The position numbers and the translations under genes were made by a program. Below, piece after piece: positions 43,848 to 56,248 of a stretch of DNA of 64,000 nucleotides (position 1 is its first letter; the number at the start of each line of letters is the position of its first letter). Source of the DNA: Rapana venosa (lineage: Eukaryota > Mollusca > Gastropoda > Neogastropoda > Muricidae); NCBI GenBank assembly GCA_028751875.1, contig CM054165.1, forward strand, positions 23,678,670 through 23,742,669, read 5' to 3'. The notes beneath the pieces were generated by a model. It was not told where the DNA came from, made no database searches, and saw nothing but the letters and a program-made list of their open reading frames with translations.

Positions 43848-43930
43848 AGGAGTAGTTGAATGCAAGCACTTTGATTTGTTTTTACAAGATAAAGTGCTAT
43901 AAAAATTCCATTTTAAAAATTATTTTATTG
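43848..43930 (+). mobile_element. decayed SINE-1/L2 3' end
   Basis: 'gttgaatgcaagcactttga', 'ttacaagataaagtgctata' and 'aaattcca' follow the shared 3' end with several substitutions; the (ATT)n tail is degraded. Confidence 0.65.
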
Positions 43931-44690
43931 AATGCAATTACAAGCTATGATTATTGGTAAAAACTAAGTAACATTAGAACAAGAAAAATGCTAATTTCTG
44001 ACCGAAAGCAAATGGACTTTGAAGCAAAAATTTAGAAATTCTGAACATGAATAAAAAGTCACTGAAAACATTTTCTAATGAACAATCGGGAATGTCGGGC
44101 AAAAGTGATTTTAAGTTTGGCATTCAATAAATTAAATGAAGACTGGACAGTCATTCACGGCAGCTGCATGTAACGCCTGTTACAATTTTAATTTTCAAGT
44201 CAAAAATGATCTTTATTGAGGGTAAAAGATTAAGTTTATACAACTTTTTTCATCCTGCCTTCACAAAAAATTCAAGAAAATTGTCATATAAAAGCATTCA
44301 AAATACAATGGTATCACATGTTGAAAACAAAAATGCATGAAGATTTTTTTTTAATGTTGTTGTTGTTGTGAAAAGTGACACTTGTCATAATCAATACAAT
44401 ACACTGCAATATGTGAAAAGTGACCAATACAATACACTGCAATAATTATGTGAAAAGTGACACTTGTCGCGAGTAATACAATCGCCTGAAAAATATGAAA
44501 GTGACATTTGTCAAATCCATAGGACTCAAAGAATCGCATAATTGTTACACACAAACTGTTTCTAAATTTACTTTTGATAATGGAGATTTTCTTCTTTTTT
44601 TTTATTTTTACATTTTCTTTTTAAAGATCATTATTATTATTATTATTATTATTGTTATTATTTATTTTTATTTGTATTCTGCATCATTAA
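43931..44690. repeat. AT-rich region with a short tandem repeat and (ATT)n
   Basis: 'gtgaaaagtgac' with 'caatacaatacactgcaata' recurs at 44370, 44415 and 44452. (ATT)n at 44630-44660 marks the truncated edge of the Tx1-like LINE. Confidence 0.65.
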
Positions 44691-46765
44691 TGTAAATACC
44701 TTTGATGTTTCGGTTTTCTCTTATCATAATTGCTAGAATTTCTGCCGAAAGAATAAACAAGTATGGAGATATTGGGTCACCCTGTCTGCATCCTCTGTGG
44801 ATATTAAACCAGGAGGAGCACTGTCCATTGACTATAACTGTAGACTTAATATTTCTGTAGAAGGTTGAAATCCAACGAATTATATCTTTTTCCAAATCCA
44901 AATGATTTAAATACCTTTGAAATAAGCTGCCAACTTAATGAATCAAAAGCCTTTTCAAAATCAATGAAAATTAACATACCTGGAAGGTTTTTCTTTTTTA
45001 GGTAATGAATCAGATTTTACAAAAATCTTATATTATCTCCTTTATATCTGTTGGACAAAAATCCTGCCTGATCTTCATTAATTAGTTTGGGTAGAACTGT
45101 TTTTATTCGATTAGCTATACAGGATGAGCCTGTTTTATAAATAACATTAAGTAAGGATATTGTCCTCCAATTTCTTATAAATTCTTTTGGTTTGTCATGT
45201 TTAGAGATACATGTAATTATTCCTTCTTTTTGTGTGTTTTTTAATTCCTCATCTCTAAAGGATCGATTTAAAGCTCTTACTACAAAAAAAACAAGTTGTT
45301 AAAAAAAAATACTTTGAAGAATTCTGAAGTAAATCCATCAGAACCTGGGCTTTTCCCATGTTTCATATTTATAAGAGCGCATCCAGCCTCCTCCAGTGTT
45401 ATTTCATCTTCAAGGAGTTTTTTTTTCTTTGCTTGATAGCTTTGGAACTTCTGAGACTTGATCTTTAATCTCATATTCTTTTACTTTTCGTTCTTTATAT
45501 AGGTTTTCATAAAATTCTGTAACTTCCAAAAGAATATCCTCAGATTTATATAGCTCCTTGTCATTTGAAACTAACTTTGGCATATATTTACCTATATAAT
45601 TTCTTTTTTCTAAATTACAAAAATACTTTGTGATCTTTTCTCCCTCTTCTACCCATCTAGCTTTTGATCTAAGAAGAACACCTTTCCTTTTAACATCTCT
45701 AATGGCTGTTAGTTCACTACCTAAATAATTTAATTGCTGAATGTCAAACTCTGTTTTGTTTACCTTTTTCTCTACTTCTTTGATTTGATTTTCTAGTTTT
45801 TGTTCCTCTTGTTTTCTCTTTCTTTTTCTTTGTTGCATATGCTATTGTCCTTGTCCTAATCTTTATCAGCAGAAAATCTTAAAACATGTTTTCAGGAACT
45901 GTTAACTTTATATTAGTTTCAGATAGTTCTTCTAGATTTTCTTTCTCATAGTGATCAGCAGCATACTCTTCAATAACATTGTTAATTGTTTCATTAATTT
46001 CTTTTGTAAACATGTTATCCTTGAGGAGAGAGTTGTTGAATTTCCAGTATGTCCTGCACTTCTTTTGTTTACCAAATTTTAAACTCAGACTAGTCATGGA
46101 ATGATCTGATTGATATCCATAATGAATACCAGGCTCTCACTCAGAGAGAAGAAAAAATCTAATCTGCTTTGTTTTAAAGGACTTGTAATTGTCTTTCTCT
46201 ATGTGAATCTTTTACAATTGGGATTGTATTCCCTCCATATGTCTGACAATTGTACTTCTTCAATCATATTTAACACACTTTCTCGAGCTTTAGGGTTGTT
46301 GATATGTTTATAATTATTGTAATCAAGGGAGGGGTCTAAGACAAGGTTCCAATCACCAACACAGATAATATTGCGTGTCTTGAAGCGTTTAACTACATCT
46401 TTTAAGTGTGCATCGAATTCAGGAGTGTCCATAAACATTAACAAGATGCAGATCCTGTTCCATAGATCTAAATAAAACTATTAAGAAGTTTCCATTCTGG
46501 TCTCTGTGCACCTCTTTTATCTTAAATTCAAACGTATTATTAAACAGTATTGCTACACCTCTGGAGTTTGATATATTGGAAGAAAAAACACACTTGTAGC
46601 CCCACTCTGCTGTAACAAAAGATTCTAGTTTCTTATCAAAATGGGTATCTTGCAAACAAAAAACTGAATGGGACTTTTGCTTCAGGTATTGGAATACATC
46701 ACGTCTCTTTTAGCATCACCTAACCCTTGGCAGTTCAAAGATAGGACAGAAATACTATGCATATA
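44690..46765 (-). mobile_element. Tx1/L1-like LINE ORF2: endonuclease and start of RT, 3'-truncated
   Basis: Minus strand from about 46765: endonuclease 'SVLSLNCQGLGDAKRDV', 'FCLQDTHFD', 'SRGVAILFNN', 'ICVGDWNLVLDPSLDYN' (APE-type catalytic stations: N, D/H, GDWN). Linker at 45410-46097 includes 'ERKVKEYEIKDQV'. RT starts 'LINMKHGKSPGSDGFTSEFF' (near 45350) and reaches 'RGCRQGDPISPYLFIL' (near 44770-44815), then stops at 'NIKGIYINDAEYK', just before the YADD active site. An (ATT)n run follows. Frameshifts are frequent. 'RGCRQGDPISPYLF' is characteristic of the L1/Tx1 group. Confidence 0.85.
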
Positions 46766-47118
46766 TATTTATTATATTTGAAAATAGCTGGAAACCAGAC
46801 AGCAATGGCTCTTCCAATATGTTCTTTAAAAAGATACTTTGATTATCTTTATAAGCATCAAACATGCAACCTATGTACAAGAAAAAAGCAAAACAAAAAC
46901 GTAGTGACAAAACAAGTAATATTTTCAAAAAGTTAAAAGTGCATAGAGCACAGGAAAAACCCACTTGAACGCCGTTCATGAGCAATGGTCTGTGTCTAGT
47001 TCCCTAACATAGTCCTTCTCTTATCTTTATGTGCAGCATAATTCACACTACAACTACCACTACTACCACCACCACCACCACCACTACTAGTACTACTACT
47101 ACTACTACTACTACTACT

Positions 47119-47157
<39 letters not shown>

Positions 47158-47550
47158 CACTACTACTACTAGCCTACCATCACAACTACCACTACCACCG
47201 CCCACTACCACCACTAACATCGAAACTACCACCACTGCAACCAATATTGATGATGCTAATGATAACAACAGCCACCATCAATGCACATACATAATCGATA
47301 TTGTACCAGAGGAGATGGACACAGGGAGGGAAGGCTGGAAGCCAAACTTCCTTCTTTGGTCCTGGCCAAAAGAAAACCTCCAGCTCCCGGACACCTGATA
47401 AGCTTCCAATATGTTCTTATAAGCTTCTCCGGGATGCATTCTAATAATTATTTGTCCACTTACTCTCCATCACACGGATTCCTGTCAGTCTTACTGATGA
47501 GAAAGGCCTCTCTCTCTCTCCCTCTCTCTTCCTTCTCCCTCCCCTTCCTC

Positions 47551-47611
<61 letters not shown>

Positions 47612-48940
47612 CTCTCTCACCCACACTTACATAAATTCTATAGTGGAAACATGTGTTTCCCCTTAAGTAAGTACAGGGATGGGGTGGTGGTTGGGAAAGA
47701 TATGAGCAAAGTTTATAAATGCAGCAAACTAAATACTTGCACATCGATATACATAATCATACACTAGTATCCACCCCTCCTGCGCAAAGACACACACACA
47801 CTCAATCATTCTCTCTCGCGCGCGCTCGCTCGCTTTATCTAAATTTAAAAAAAATTAAAATATCTAGCACACACATATACCAACTTGCGCACACACTCAA
47901 ACAGTCTCTCACAAAAGCGTACCTATCTTCAGCTATACAATGCTACATGTCTCATGGAATAACATCCGAGGCAGATGGCGCTCTTTATCATGATCACTCT
48001 TTCTTCGGGCGTCTTTACTTGCTGGGCTAGAGCTCCAGGCCCTCCCACGCCCAGAGTGACTGCCTCCACCAAGGCAGCCGCACATGGACTCCGGGGATGA
48101 TATATGGAATTTATATAGCGCTGAATCTTGCAAAGGAACAAACGGATGACATCAAAAAACGACATCAGCGAGAGCGCTTTCATCACATTCCCCCATCTGC
48201 CTGTCGTCTGCACGCAACAGCCTACTCACCCGGAAGCGGAACAGACCCTTCCTAACTGCATATGCCTGTACCATGCTCAGCAGTGCACCGCCTACAGAGA
48301 CCCAGACTACAGTCCCACCCGAAAAACCCCCGGGTGGCGGGTCGACACCAATGTTCGCCCCTCCAGGGCACAAAGCACACACACACACACACACACCAAA
48401 CAAACAAATCAAAAACCTGGAATGGGCGACTCAACAGCGACCCGAACCCGTGACACCAGACCGCGACCCAAGCACTACATTCACAGTGCCCTGTCTCTTC
48501 CTCCTCTAGCATTATGATTGGTGTTGATAGTTATGAAAAGTAACTGAACCGCAAAGATTCGGAAACCGAGAAACGCATCCATACGGCTGAGTACAAGTCA
48601 GCATTCGCGGGGGACATTGGCTAGTCATTCCCACGCCAGCGCACAATCCACACACACACACACACACACTCACACACACACACACACACACACACACTAC
48701 AAACACACACACCACAGTCACACACTACAAAACACACACACATACACACACACGCGCGCGCGCGCGCCACCCCACAGACATACACAACAACCAAACATAC
48801 ACTACACACACATGCGCCCCCACCCCACAAACAGATACCACACACACACACACCACCACAGAGAGCGCAAGTCCGATCTCTAGACAATGCAGGAGAAGGT
48901 GTGTGGTGGAAGTCTGCCATCTTGGTTTTAGTCTCCTCAA
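46766..48940. repeat. ORF1-ORF2 interval filled with simple repeats and a SINE tail
   Basis: (ACT)n/(CTA)n at 47080-47160, (CT)n at 47505-47617, (CA)n and (CG)n at 47786-47835, CA at 48378-48398 and an extended CA/CG array at 48649-48860. A SINE-1/L2 tail lies at 48099-48190. The interval is far longer than the usual gap between Tx1-like ORFs, so later insertions are likely. Confidence 0.75.
48099..48190 (-). mobile_element. SINE-1/L2-type 3' end
   Basis: Reverse complement reads 'aagattcagcgctatataaa' and 'ttccatatatcatc'. Upstream on that strand 'gaaagcgctctcgctgatgt' is a diverged counterpart of the conserved block. The usual (ATT)n tail is absent. Confidence 0.75.
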
Positions 48941-48949
48941 TCCTCCACT

Positions 48950-50590
48950 TGCTTTTCTGACATCTCTCTTTCTCTTGCATTGCACCTCCTGCACAAAGTC
49001 AGACATCAGAGACGAGAGGTTGCTTCAAAAACCTCCATGGCGCCTTCATCAGATCCGGGACTGCACGCTTCGTCCTCCGCTCTAGAGGACAGGTCTGGTG
49101 ACATGGTCAGCAGCGGAGGAGGAGGAGGAGAATCCCCTCGCTCCGGAGACGTTGCGGCATGCTGGGACTGTCTGTTCCAGTCACCACACAGCTCTTCTCT
49201 GTCCTTTCTTGAAGCCGTTGATTTTCTGGCTGCTGTCCCACTGCTGCTGCTGGCTGCTGTCCCACTGCTGTTACTGGCTGCTGTCCCACTGCTGTTGCTG
49301 GCCCACTGTGCTGCTGTCCCACTGCTGCTGCTGACCCACTGTGCTGCTGTCCCACTGTTGTTGCTGGCTGCTGTCCCACTGCTGCTGCTGGCCTGGCCCC
49401 TCTGACTGTAGACAGGCTGCCTGCCCTGACCGCCGGTACCTCCCGTCTGCATCGACCCTGGCCCCACACTGCGTGATGGAGGGTGGGAAGGTCTGGATGT
49501 CTGGCCCCCGTCCCTCGTGTAGACTCCCGACGTACTGGCTGTTCCCCATCTGCCTGCCTGTCTGCTGACCCCCCTCTGCGTGTGCCATGAGGGAATTCTT
49601 GCTTGGAACAGCCACCGTAGGAAATTCCATCAGCATTCTGTCAATTTTGTCCATGTCCCCATCTTCAATGGTAATCACTCTGAGGTCCACCAATCGACAG
49701 AACAGGTTTCCCTGAAAGGACCATGCAGACATGACAGCAGGGTGACGTTTTATTTCCAAAAGTCTTTGTGCATTGAGTTTGGAGGGGTCTTCACTGATGA
49801 AAAGGTCGGATTTCCCCTGTCTTAAAATCTTTCTTCTTTTGAAAAATCTGAGTTTTTGTTTTTCTTCTCACAAGACGCACAACGACGGGTCTGTTTCTTC
49901 CAGCAGAGAACTTCCCTATTCGGTGGGCAACACTGATGTCTTGATGTTGAAAACACTCGAGTTGTAATTTCTGCTGAATTAGTTCCACCACTTTTTTCTC
50001 TGTCTCTTCCGAACTTTCTCTGTCCGAATCCGGGGGTAAATTTAGGATTTTTACGTTATCTTTTCTGGTGTACTGTTCTAAAGAGTTCCATAGTTTCCTT
50101 CCTTTCTGAAGCCGACTTATATCATCACCTAAATCCCTGTTTCTGTTTTTCAACTGTTTCTATTTTCTTTCTCAGAAACTCGTTTTCTTATGTCGAATAT
50201 TTCTGATAAAATTTTGTCAAGCTGAAAAGTAACATTATTTTGATTTCTGCTATCCTCCATTAATCTCTCCATCTTACTCAGAATTGTAATGACACTTGAT
50301 TTCTGATCCTCGTTGCCTCCCATGATGTCCAACCCCTCCCGCTCGATCTGAATTTTGATGCTATCTTCAGTGTTCGTAAAGCAAGTAATTTTTTGCTGTT
50401 GTTGGTCTGTGATCTTCCTTTTCTTGCTGAAAGATCTGTCCCTCCCCTTGTGTTTGTCTCCACTGTTTGACCCTTCAGAGGATCAAAGTGAGCAGTGTCC
50501 GTGTTTTTCTCACTGCCAATGGAGCCCATGCTTGGCCTGCGGTGGCGCTTGTTGTTTCTGGTGGGTGGTGTCTTTTTTGGTGGCATTTCT
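48950..50590 (-). mobile_element. Tx1/L1-like LINE ORF1 (coiled coil, RRM-like core, Gln-rich tail)
   Basis: Minus strand. It starts 'MPPKKTPPTRNNKRHRRPS' at 50586 (basic N-terminus), then a coiled-coil stretch 'RNQNNVTFQLDKILSEIFDI' and 'RLQKGRKLWNSLEQ'. The RRM-like core follows: 'RKDNVKILNLPPDSD' and 'LQLECFQHQDISVAHRIGK', then 'RNRPVVVRLVRRKTK', the single-stranded nucleic-acid-binding arrangement of L1-type ORF1 proteins. After a frameshift near 49830 comes 'MEIKRHPAVMSAWSFQGNL', the C-terminal domain. A Gln-rich tail with repeats (49231-49393) then reaches the end near 48950. It sits upstream of the ORF2 at 44690-46765 on the same strand, so both probably belong to one element. Confidence 0.82.
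49231..49393. repeat. GCTGCTGTCCCACTG minisatellite within ORF1
   Basis: About seven units of 24-33 bases based on gctgctgtcccactgctgct. On the minus strand they encode repeated 'QQQQWDSS' or 'TVGQQQQWDSS'. The repeats stay in frame. Confidence 0.9.
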
Positions 50591-51750
50591 CACTGTAAGC
50601 AAGTAAGCAACAGCTTACAACTCAAGACTCCTAGACTGCTCCTCTTATCAGGCACTTCGGTTGTATATCGTGAAAGAGAAAAAAAAGTTGACACTAAAAA
50701 TACAATTTACATACCGTGTCTTTCCGTCACAAAAGGAAAGGAAGAAAATAGAGGACAAACAGCATCATCCAGTTTCTTTCCCAGTCAATACAGGGCATAA
50801 CTCTAGCCAGGAGTTGCTGTCTCTATGAAAGCCACGCCCCTTCAATGCACATCTTCTTTCTGTCCTATGAACCAGCGACACTGACAGTCGAATTCAGACC
50901 ATTTGGCCGAGCGCTGCCAAACACGTCTTTCCCCGACCGTGAGCAGGTGTCGCCTGTTACAAAGTTGGTTGTAAAGCACTTAGCTTTAATCCATAAAGAA
51001 GTGAGATAATGTGCCAGAGCTTTGCCATACTCTGATTGTGAAAATGAGAAACTATGTCTAAGGTTTTAAGTTTACCATAGGGTAGTTGACAGAGAAGGAG
51101 GGATATGTGCCCACCCTCTGTTTTATCCTCCCTTTTTACAGAGCAATTTTAAGTTTAACACAAATAGAGTACAGAGGGCAATTATTCAAATCATTTTGAC
51201 ATTGGTTGTTTTTCAGATGTGTAATCCAAGTCCAGTTTGTAAACAAGGACAAGATTACAAACGGAAGTAGATCATGTGGTGTTGTTGTTTTTTATTTTAT
51301 TTTAATGAGCTACACTGTAAAGTATGGCTTCTTCTGGGCATGGGCATCTCACATAATTATCCTTCCGTTTCTGTCAGTTACTCTCATGGAACTCCGCTCA
51401 AAAATGCTATTTCCCAAGGTAAGTACTTGTTTGAGTATTTGATTAAAACAGGGTATAAAACAACCTCTACTGTCGTTCCCTGTATCAACGCCCTGGTCAA
51501 CCATAAGGGTCAACCCAGGACGGGCACCGCGTTGTAGGAAAAACCACATCAACCACACAAAATGAGAGAAAACCAAGACCAGACTCCTTAAAACAACACA
51601 GTTCTTAGTGACCAGCTATGACACTTACACTCATATCAGAAGGAAAAGCCCCATTCTCTCAGAAAGTTAAAAATGTTGTCTGTACCTAAACAGGGTATGT
51701 ATGTGATTCTATCACATCGAAGTTACTGACAGAAAAACAACTGAAAGTCT
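50591..51750. other. possible Tx1-like 5' UTR, then unassigned sequence
   Basis: Directly upstream (minus strand) of ORF1. 51430-51550 shares 'ctggtcaaccataagggtca' and neighbouring words with 59060-59120. No gene recognised. Confidence 0.5.
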
Positions 51751-51949
51751 TATTTAAAAAACAAACCAAAAATGTTGTCTGGTGGAACATCATGTACTAC
51801 ATGCGCGCGCATGGATTTGACATGTTCATTATGTTTAAGGAGAGTTGCATGCGTGTACATGTTTTGAGTGCAAGCGCTTGATTTGTTTGGGTTTTTTTTT
51901 CAAGATTCAGCGCTATATAAATTCCATATATTATTATTATTATTTAAAA
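51751..51949 (+). mobile_element. short L2-like 3' end insertion with 10-bp target-site repeats
   Basis: ttatttaaaa at 51751-51760 and 51940-51949 flank about 180 bases. These run from 'tgcgcgcgcatgg' through 'gagtgcaagcgcttgatttg' and 'gcgctatataaattccatat' to (TTA)n. The right repeat overlaps the tail wording, so its exact length is ambiguous. Confidence 0.8.
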
Positions 51950-51959
51950 GGAACTTTTG

Positions 51960-52400
51960 AGAGTGTGCAGTAAAATGCTTGTGCCTAATATCCCGGACAT
52001 CTCGACACTCCAGAAGCAGATGGTTGAAGGTTACCTCGCACATCACAAGTCACACACCATGGGGTTCCTTCTTAAAGCAAAGGAACGTGGGTGATATGAG
52101 AATGACCTGAGTGTAGCCTGGTGAGCACTGTTGATTCCCTTCGGTTTTTGACACACAGAGGGAGAACTTCTTTCAGGTTAGTAGGGCGAATGTGGAAAAG
52201 TTTGTAGTCCATCTGAGCGGAACGCTCATTCCTCTTGCCAGGACTGCGTGTAATTTTTGCTTTTAGGTGTCAGATATGGCAAGGTAGACCTAGAAATCTC
52301 CTCTGTGGCACACCTGGCCAGTCCGTCAACCTTTTCGTTGCCCCAAATGCCCAGGTGCCCTGGGGTGACAGGTAGAATCGCCTCTGCAAATCCCTCGCAC
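51960..52400 (-). mobile_element. LINE fragment: RNase H end and C-terminal knuckle
   Basis: Minus strand: 'VTPGHLGIWGNEKVDGLARC' (52375-52310) is the end of an RNase H domain (PGHxGxxGNE-xD). Then 'VLTRLHSGHSHITH' (near 52115) and 'EGTPWCVTCDVRG' (near 52060) match the LTRLRxGHT and CxxC tail of I/R1-type LINEs. A second piece of this family lies at 61000-61130. Confidence 0.75.
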
Positions 52401-52880
52401 TCATTTCTTCACCTTTCCGCTTCCAGTATTGCTCGTCTTCTTTTTTTCTTTCTCCCTGACTGACTGCCTCCCCTAAGATGCGATCTCAACAATTTCATTT
52501 CTTACTACTGGTAACCCCACTCAGTTGATTTTTGTCTACTTGTCTCTTTTCTTTCTTTCAGGCGTGTTTTTGTTTGTTGTTTTTGTTTTGTTTGGTTGGT
52601 TGGTTGGGATGGGTTTTTTTTTTTTTTTTTTTTGGGGGGGTGTGTGTTTGTGGGTTTTTTTGTTTTTTTTTTTGGGGGGGGGGGGTTGTTTGGTTGGTTT
52701 ATTGTTTTTGTGTGCGTGTTTGTTTTTTGTTGTTGTTTTTTTTTTGGGGGGGGGGGTGAGATAAGGTTTTCTGTTCTGGTTGGGGGTGGGGGGTGATAGT
52801 TAGTTTATATGTTCGTTTTTGTCTATGTATAGGGGGCTCTGGTTGCAGTGGTACCTATAATGTCATAGCGATTTTTTTCG
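52401..52880. repeat. T- and G-rich homopolymer tract
   Basis: 52550-52760 alternates T runs and G runs (up to about 20 T and 13 G). Strongly strand-asymmetric; ORFs here are artefacts. Confidence 0.85.
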
Positions 52881-52899
52881 TACTCCAGCTGGCTCCTAC

Positions 52900-53850
52900 C
52901 CAGAGTGGGTGTGCTGTGGGCTCATAGGGAGGTCCGGGACCACACAGTGGAGCTGTATCTACTTTGAGCGTGTTGCACAGATTACCTGACCAACACTGCT
53001 GCTGTCTGTCCCTCTCAGGCCCAGTCAATGCCGGAATATAACGTGATAGAAAAGCGGAGAGTACAACCCTGTCGAGACGTCTCAAAATACATGCACTTCC
53101 ATAGCAGCAGCATTACCTCATCCTCACCATCACATCATTGATCATTAAGGTAAAAAGGTAAAGGAGTCCCATAACCTATAAGGTCGTAGGGGGGCGAGGC
53201 GTCAGAGGCCTCACTTCTCTAGGGCCAGCATACTGAGGGCGGCGCCCATCTCCTCTCCCTCGCTGCTTTACCTTCCCTGACCCTAAAGAGGGCAGGTACC
53301 CATTGACAGCTGGGTGAACTGTACTGAAGCCAAGGCGCGCAAACGGTCACCCATCCAACTGGTAACCACGCTCGACGCTGCTTAACTTGGCTGGGGGAAA
53401 GCGAGTGCTCCGACCACTGAGCTATCCCGTCATTAGGCAATAATAAATTCTCTAGATTAAGTGGCCCACTTGCTCTGGTCTCATGTTGACCTCAATTTCG
53501 GTTTCCCCATTCACCTCTGTGCCTGTGGTGAGTTTGTGCAAAAAGCCTTTGGGGTTAGCGGCTCATAGGGAAGGTCATTGGAGAGATGTGGTGGTCACCA
53601 CTTTGGGTGGGTGACAGTCTGGCTTCGCGACTGTGCTGATACTGTTGTCAGTAGGGGGCTTGGTTGGTGGTGTCCTGCATATGTTAGCTCAGAACAGGCA
53701 CCTCTGAACACCACCAAAGAGACCCAGCAGCAGTGCAGTTTCTGTGGTAATAGCCCCACATGGATAGGCTCCCTGTGGACTTACGACCCTGAGGATGCAA
53801 CAGAAGGAATCTGGGTATGGCTTGGGCAGAGATTAGATACCAGTCACAGA
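52900..53850 (+). repeat. unclassified dispersed repeat X, copy 2, with SINE inserted
   Basis: Shares the ordered segments described at 12.9-13.6 kb, but is split by a 5S-derived SINE at 53151-53430. Identity away from conserved words is modest, so both copies are old. Confidence 0.75.
53142..53437 (-). mobile_element. 5S rRNA-derived SINE inside repeat X
   Basis: Reverse complement shows 'gctcagtggtcggagcact', 'agttaagcagcgtcgagc', 'ggttaccagttggatgggtg' and 'gaccgtttgcgcgcc', then 'gggtacctgccctctttagg'. Flanks 'tcattaagg' (53142-53150) and 'tcattagg' (53430-53437) look like imperfect target-site repeats. The copy of repeat X at 13.1 kb lacks this block. Confidence 0.85.
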
Positions 53851-54039
53851 GAAGACCACACAGAAAAAAAAATCTTTTAAAGTCCCCCTCTCCCCAAAAA
53901 ACGCGTATGGGTTTTCTGGTTTGTTGTTCTTTCTTTTTTTTATGCTGGAGAGTTCAGACAGGGTGAGAACCATACCATAGACATCTCACTTTCTGGATGG
54001 GAATTAAGTTTTTAGATTGAAACATGTTTGAACACTTTT

Positions 54040-54260
54040 TTCTTTTTATTATTTTGAGGATAATGGAGTAAGCACTCATTTTCCTTTTTTTTTTTACATC
54101 CAGTTCCCGTATGTATAGTTTTGTAAATTTTGTCCAGCTTTTCCCACCGGCCTACTCTTCCAAAAAGTGGAACAGGTTAACATGTACACAGGATGTCCTC
54201 TGTGTTTTCACACATGGGATCTTGGTTTATGGTCTCATCCGAAGGATATTTTCAATTTTT
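54040..54260 (-). mobile_element. tRNA-SINE family 2, headless copy
   Basis: 'ttattattttgaggataatg', 'gagtaagcactcat', 'ctactcttccaaaaagtgga' and 'cacacatgggatcttggttt' match 41095-41290 in the same orientation. The tRNA head (expected at the right end) is missing. Confidence 0.85.
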
Positions 54261-54888
54261 TAAAAATTGGAACTGGCACATGTTGACCCTGCAACAGTGT
54301 CTGGTAGGTCGGTAGGTGGCTTTATGGTGGTCTGGAGGCCTGCTCTTGGAATGCAAAGGAATAATTTAATATGCTTGTGTATCATGGTGTCAGTGCCAGT
54401 AGTCGTCTGGAACTGAAGAGACACTGAAGATAAGACGAGACAGAAAACATACATGTACACAAATACATGCGCACGCGAACACACACACACACTGAAGAAT
54501 GCAGAAAAAAGCCCAAACTCACACCAACAAAAACAGCATCATGAATGCAAGTTTAGATAGTCAGGAAAAAGCAAACCAACCAGTCATACACACAAAACAT
54601 GGCATGCACAAAATCGCCACACTGCTTTTGTGTGTGGATAAGACATGTTTTTATTTTGTGATAAAAAACATAATTACAAACATTTAGACATTAAAAAAAT
54701 CTTCAGAAAAAAAATTGTTTAATAGCTGATGTCAACTAGCTCCTTGCTTACCTAAAGCCTTTACATAATTTATAAACAAGCCCTTTGTAAAATAGTAAGA
54801 TATTTCATACGCCTTATCTAATGAAAGCTTTAAGCACTTACAAACACATACATAAAAATCAGACTAAAAACGACATGCATATAGCCAG

Positions 54889-54930
<42 letters not shown>
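54261..54930. other. unassigned, with (CA)n
   Basis: (CA)n at 54893-54930 immediately precedes the I-like LINE fragment. No gene seen in the rest. Confidence 0.6.
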
Positions 54931-54931
<1 letters not shown>

Positions 54932-54935
<4 letters not shown>

Positions 54936-55452
54936 GTAGGCATATTGCCTTTAGATGATTACTGTCAACTAGCATGTGCTAAATATGTGCTTAGAAACAA
55001 AACAACTGAAAACTTTCTTTCAGAAGAAGTAGAAGTAAAATCAGAATTGGATTTTCCTAAAAGAGCGAAATATATATCCTCTTTAATGCCCATAAGTACA
55101 TATGCGTCTGATCTGGTACAAAACTCTGAAGTCAATCAACACAGCATGGGAGATGAATAAAGCACACTTTGACATAGAGGTGTCTAATGTAAACAAGAAT
55201 GACAACCAGAATGCTGAATATAATGGTTTCCGAGGTCCAACCCCACATTCATCATAAGTATTTAGACCATTTACAAATTTATACAGACAGATCACGTCTA
55301 GATAATCAAGAAACAGGTTCTGCTTTTGTTATACCAGCATTGAAAATTGAAAAATCATATGTTGGTAAACATCACTCGATATTTAAAGAACTAACAGCAA
55401 TATTAATGGGTCTTACTTATATTCTTGATTTGCCATTGTATATATTTCAAAT
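54932..55452 (+). mobile_element. I-like LINE, second copy, left part (into RNase H)
   Basis: Frames 'LACAKYVLRNKTTENF', 'FPKRAKYISSLMPISTYASD' and RNase H start 'LQIYTDRSRLDNQETGSAFV' match the minus-strand element at 28.6-29.4 kb. RNase H breaks at 'LDLPLYIFQI' (55452) and resumes at 57554. Note 'YTDRS' for the usual YTDGS. Confidence 0.88.
55442..55452. repeat. target-site duplication, left (pairs with 57543-57553)
   Basis: atatttcaaat is identical on both sides of the RTE-A insertion. Joining the flanks restores the RNase H frame around 'YIFQI-LLCID'. Confidence 0.93.
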
Positions 55453-56248
55453 TACCTCGCTCATTGGTGATCGCATTACAGGAGGGACCGCAGAATTTGC
55501 TCCAGTCTTTCAGTGCATCTCCGCCCACCTTGGCGTTCCAGTCTCCCTGGATGATCAAGATGTCTTTCTTGTTCATCTTATCGATGATGCCCTGTAGTTG
55601 GTTGTAGAATTCCTCTATGTCTTCATCATCGTGATCCGTTGTTGGTGCGTAGGCTTGAATCACTGTGATGTTGAATGGGGCTGCCCTGAGGTGGATGGCC
55701 ATAAGCCGGCTGTTTACTGGGTAGTACCCTATTACCGAATTCTTGATGTTCTTGTTGACAAGCATGCCTACGCCATTGATATGTTTGTCCTGCTCTCCGC
55801 TATAGTAGAGCATATGTCCCTCGTCAGTATGGTGTTCACCGTGCTCCTTCCATCTGACCTCACAGAGACCTACCAGATGCCAGGTGTACCTGTCCAGCTC
55901 GTATAGCAGTTCTTGGAGTTTGCCTGTTTGGGCCAGACTTCTTACGTTCCACGTTGCGATGGTGATGTAGTCCCTTCCTCTGATCTTTTTTGTAGGGGTT
56001 CCACCAGTAGCACACTTGGCGCCTCCGCCCTGGTGGCAGACGGAAGGCGCGGTCCTTGTTGACCTGGGCGGCGACCGATCCGGTATATTCTTTATTTTCG
56101 TCCATTCCATGTAGCGTGTCTTGGGCAAAAGTAGCCTGGCGGCGCCCATCTCTCTCCAGGCGTGATTTTTGGGTTGGGTTGACTCCCCACATGTCACAGG
56201 TGGTACCGGATTCCATGGTTACCGGTAGCAGAGGACACCTCTGACCTG
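55453..56248 (-). mobile_element. RTE-A LINE, inverted 5' segment: endonuclease
   Basis: Minus-strand frame (56197 down to 55453) encodes an APE-type endonuclease of the kind annotated as craniofacial development protein 2-like: 'ITIATWNVRSLAQTGKLQEL', 'LVGLCEVRWKEHGEH', 'VGMLVNKNIKNSV', 'VIQAYAPTTDHDDED', 'ILIIQGDWNAKVGGD', ending 'NERG' at the insertion edge. Catalytic stations N, E and D-N are present. It should precede the RT on the same strand, but is reversed and joined head to head to it at about 56249. Roughly 200 residues of linker are missing. Confidence 0.92.

Noticed and set aside
52525..52796. Hydrophobic Phe/Gly/Leu-rich ORFs as a membrane protein
   Set aside because: They translate alternating poly-T and poly-G runs.
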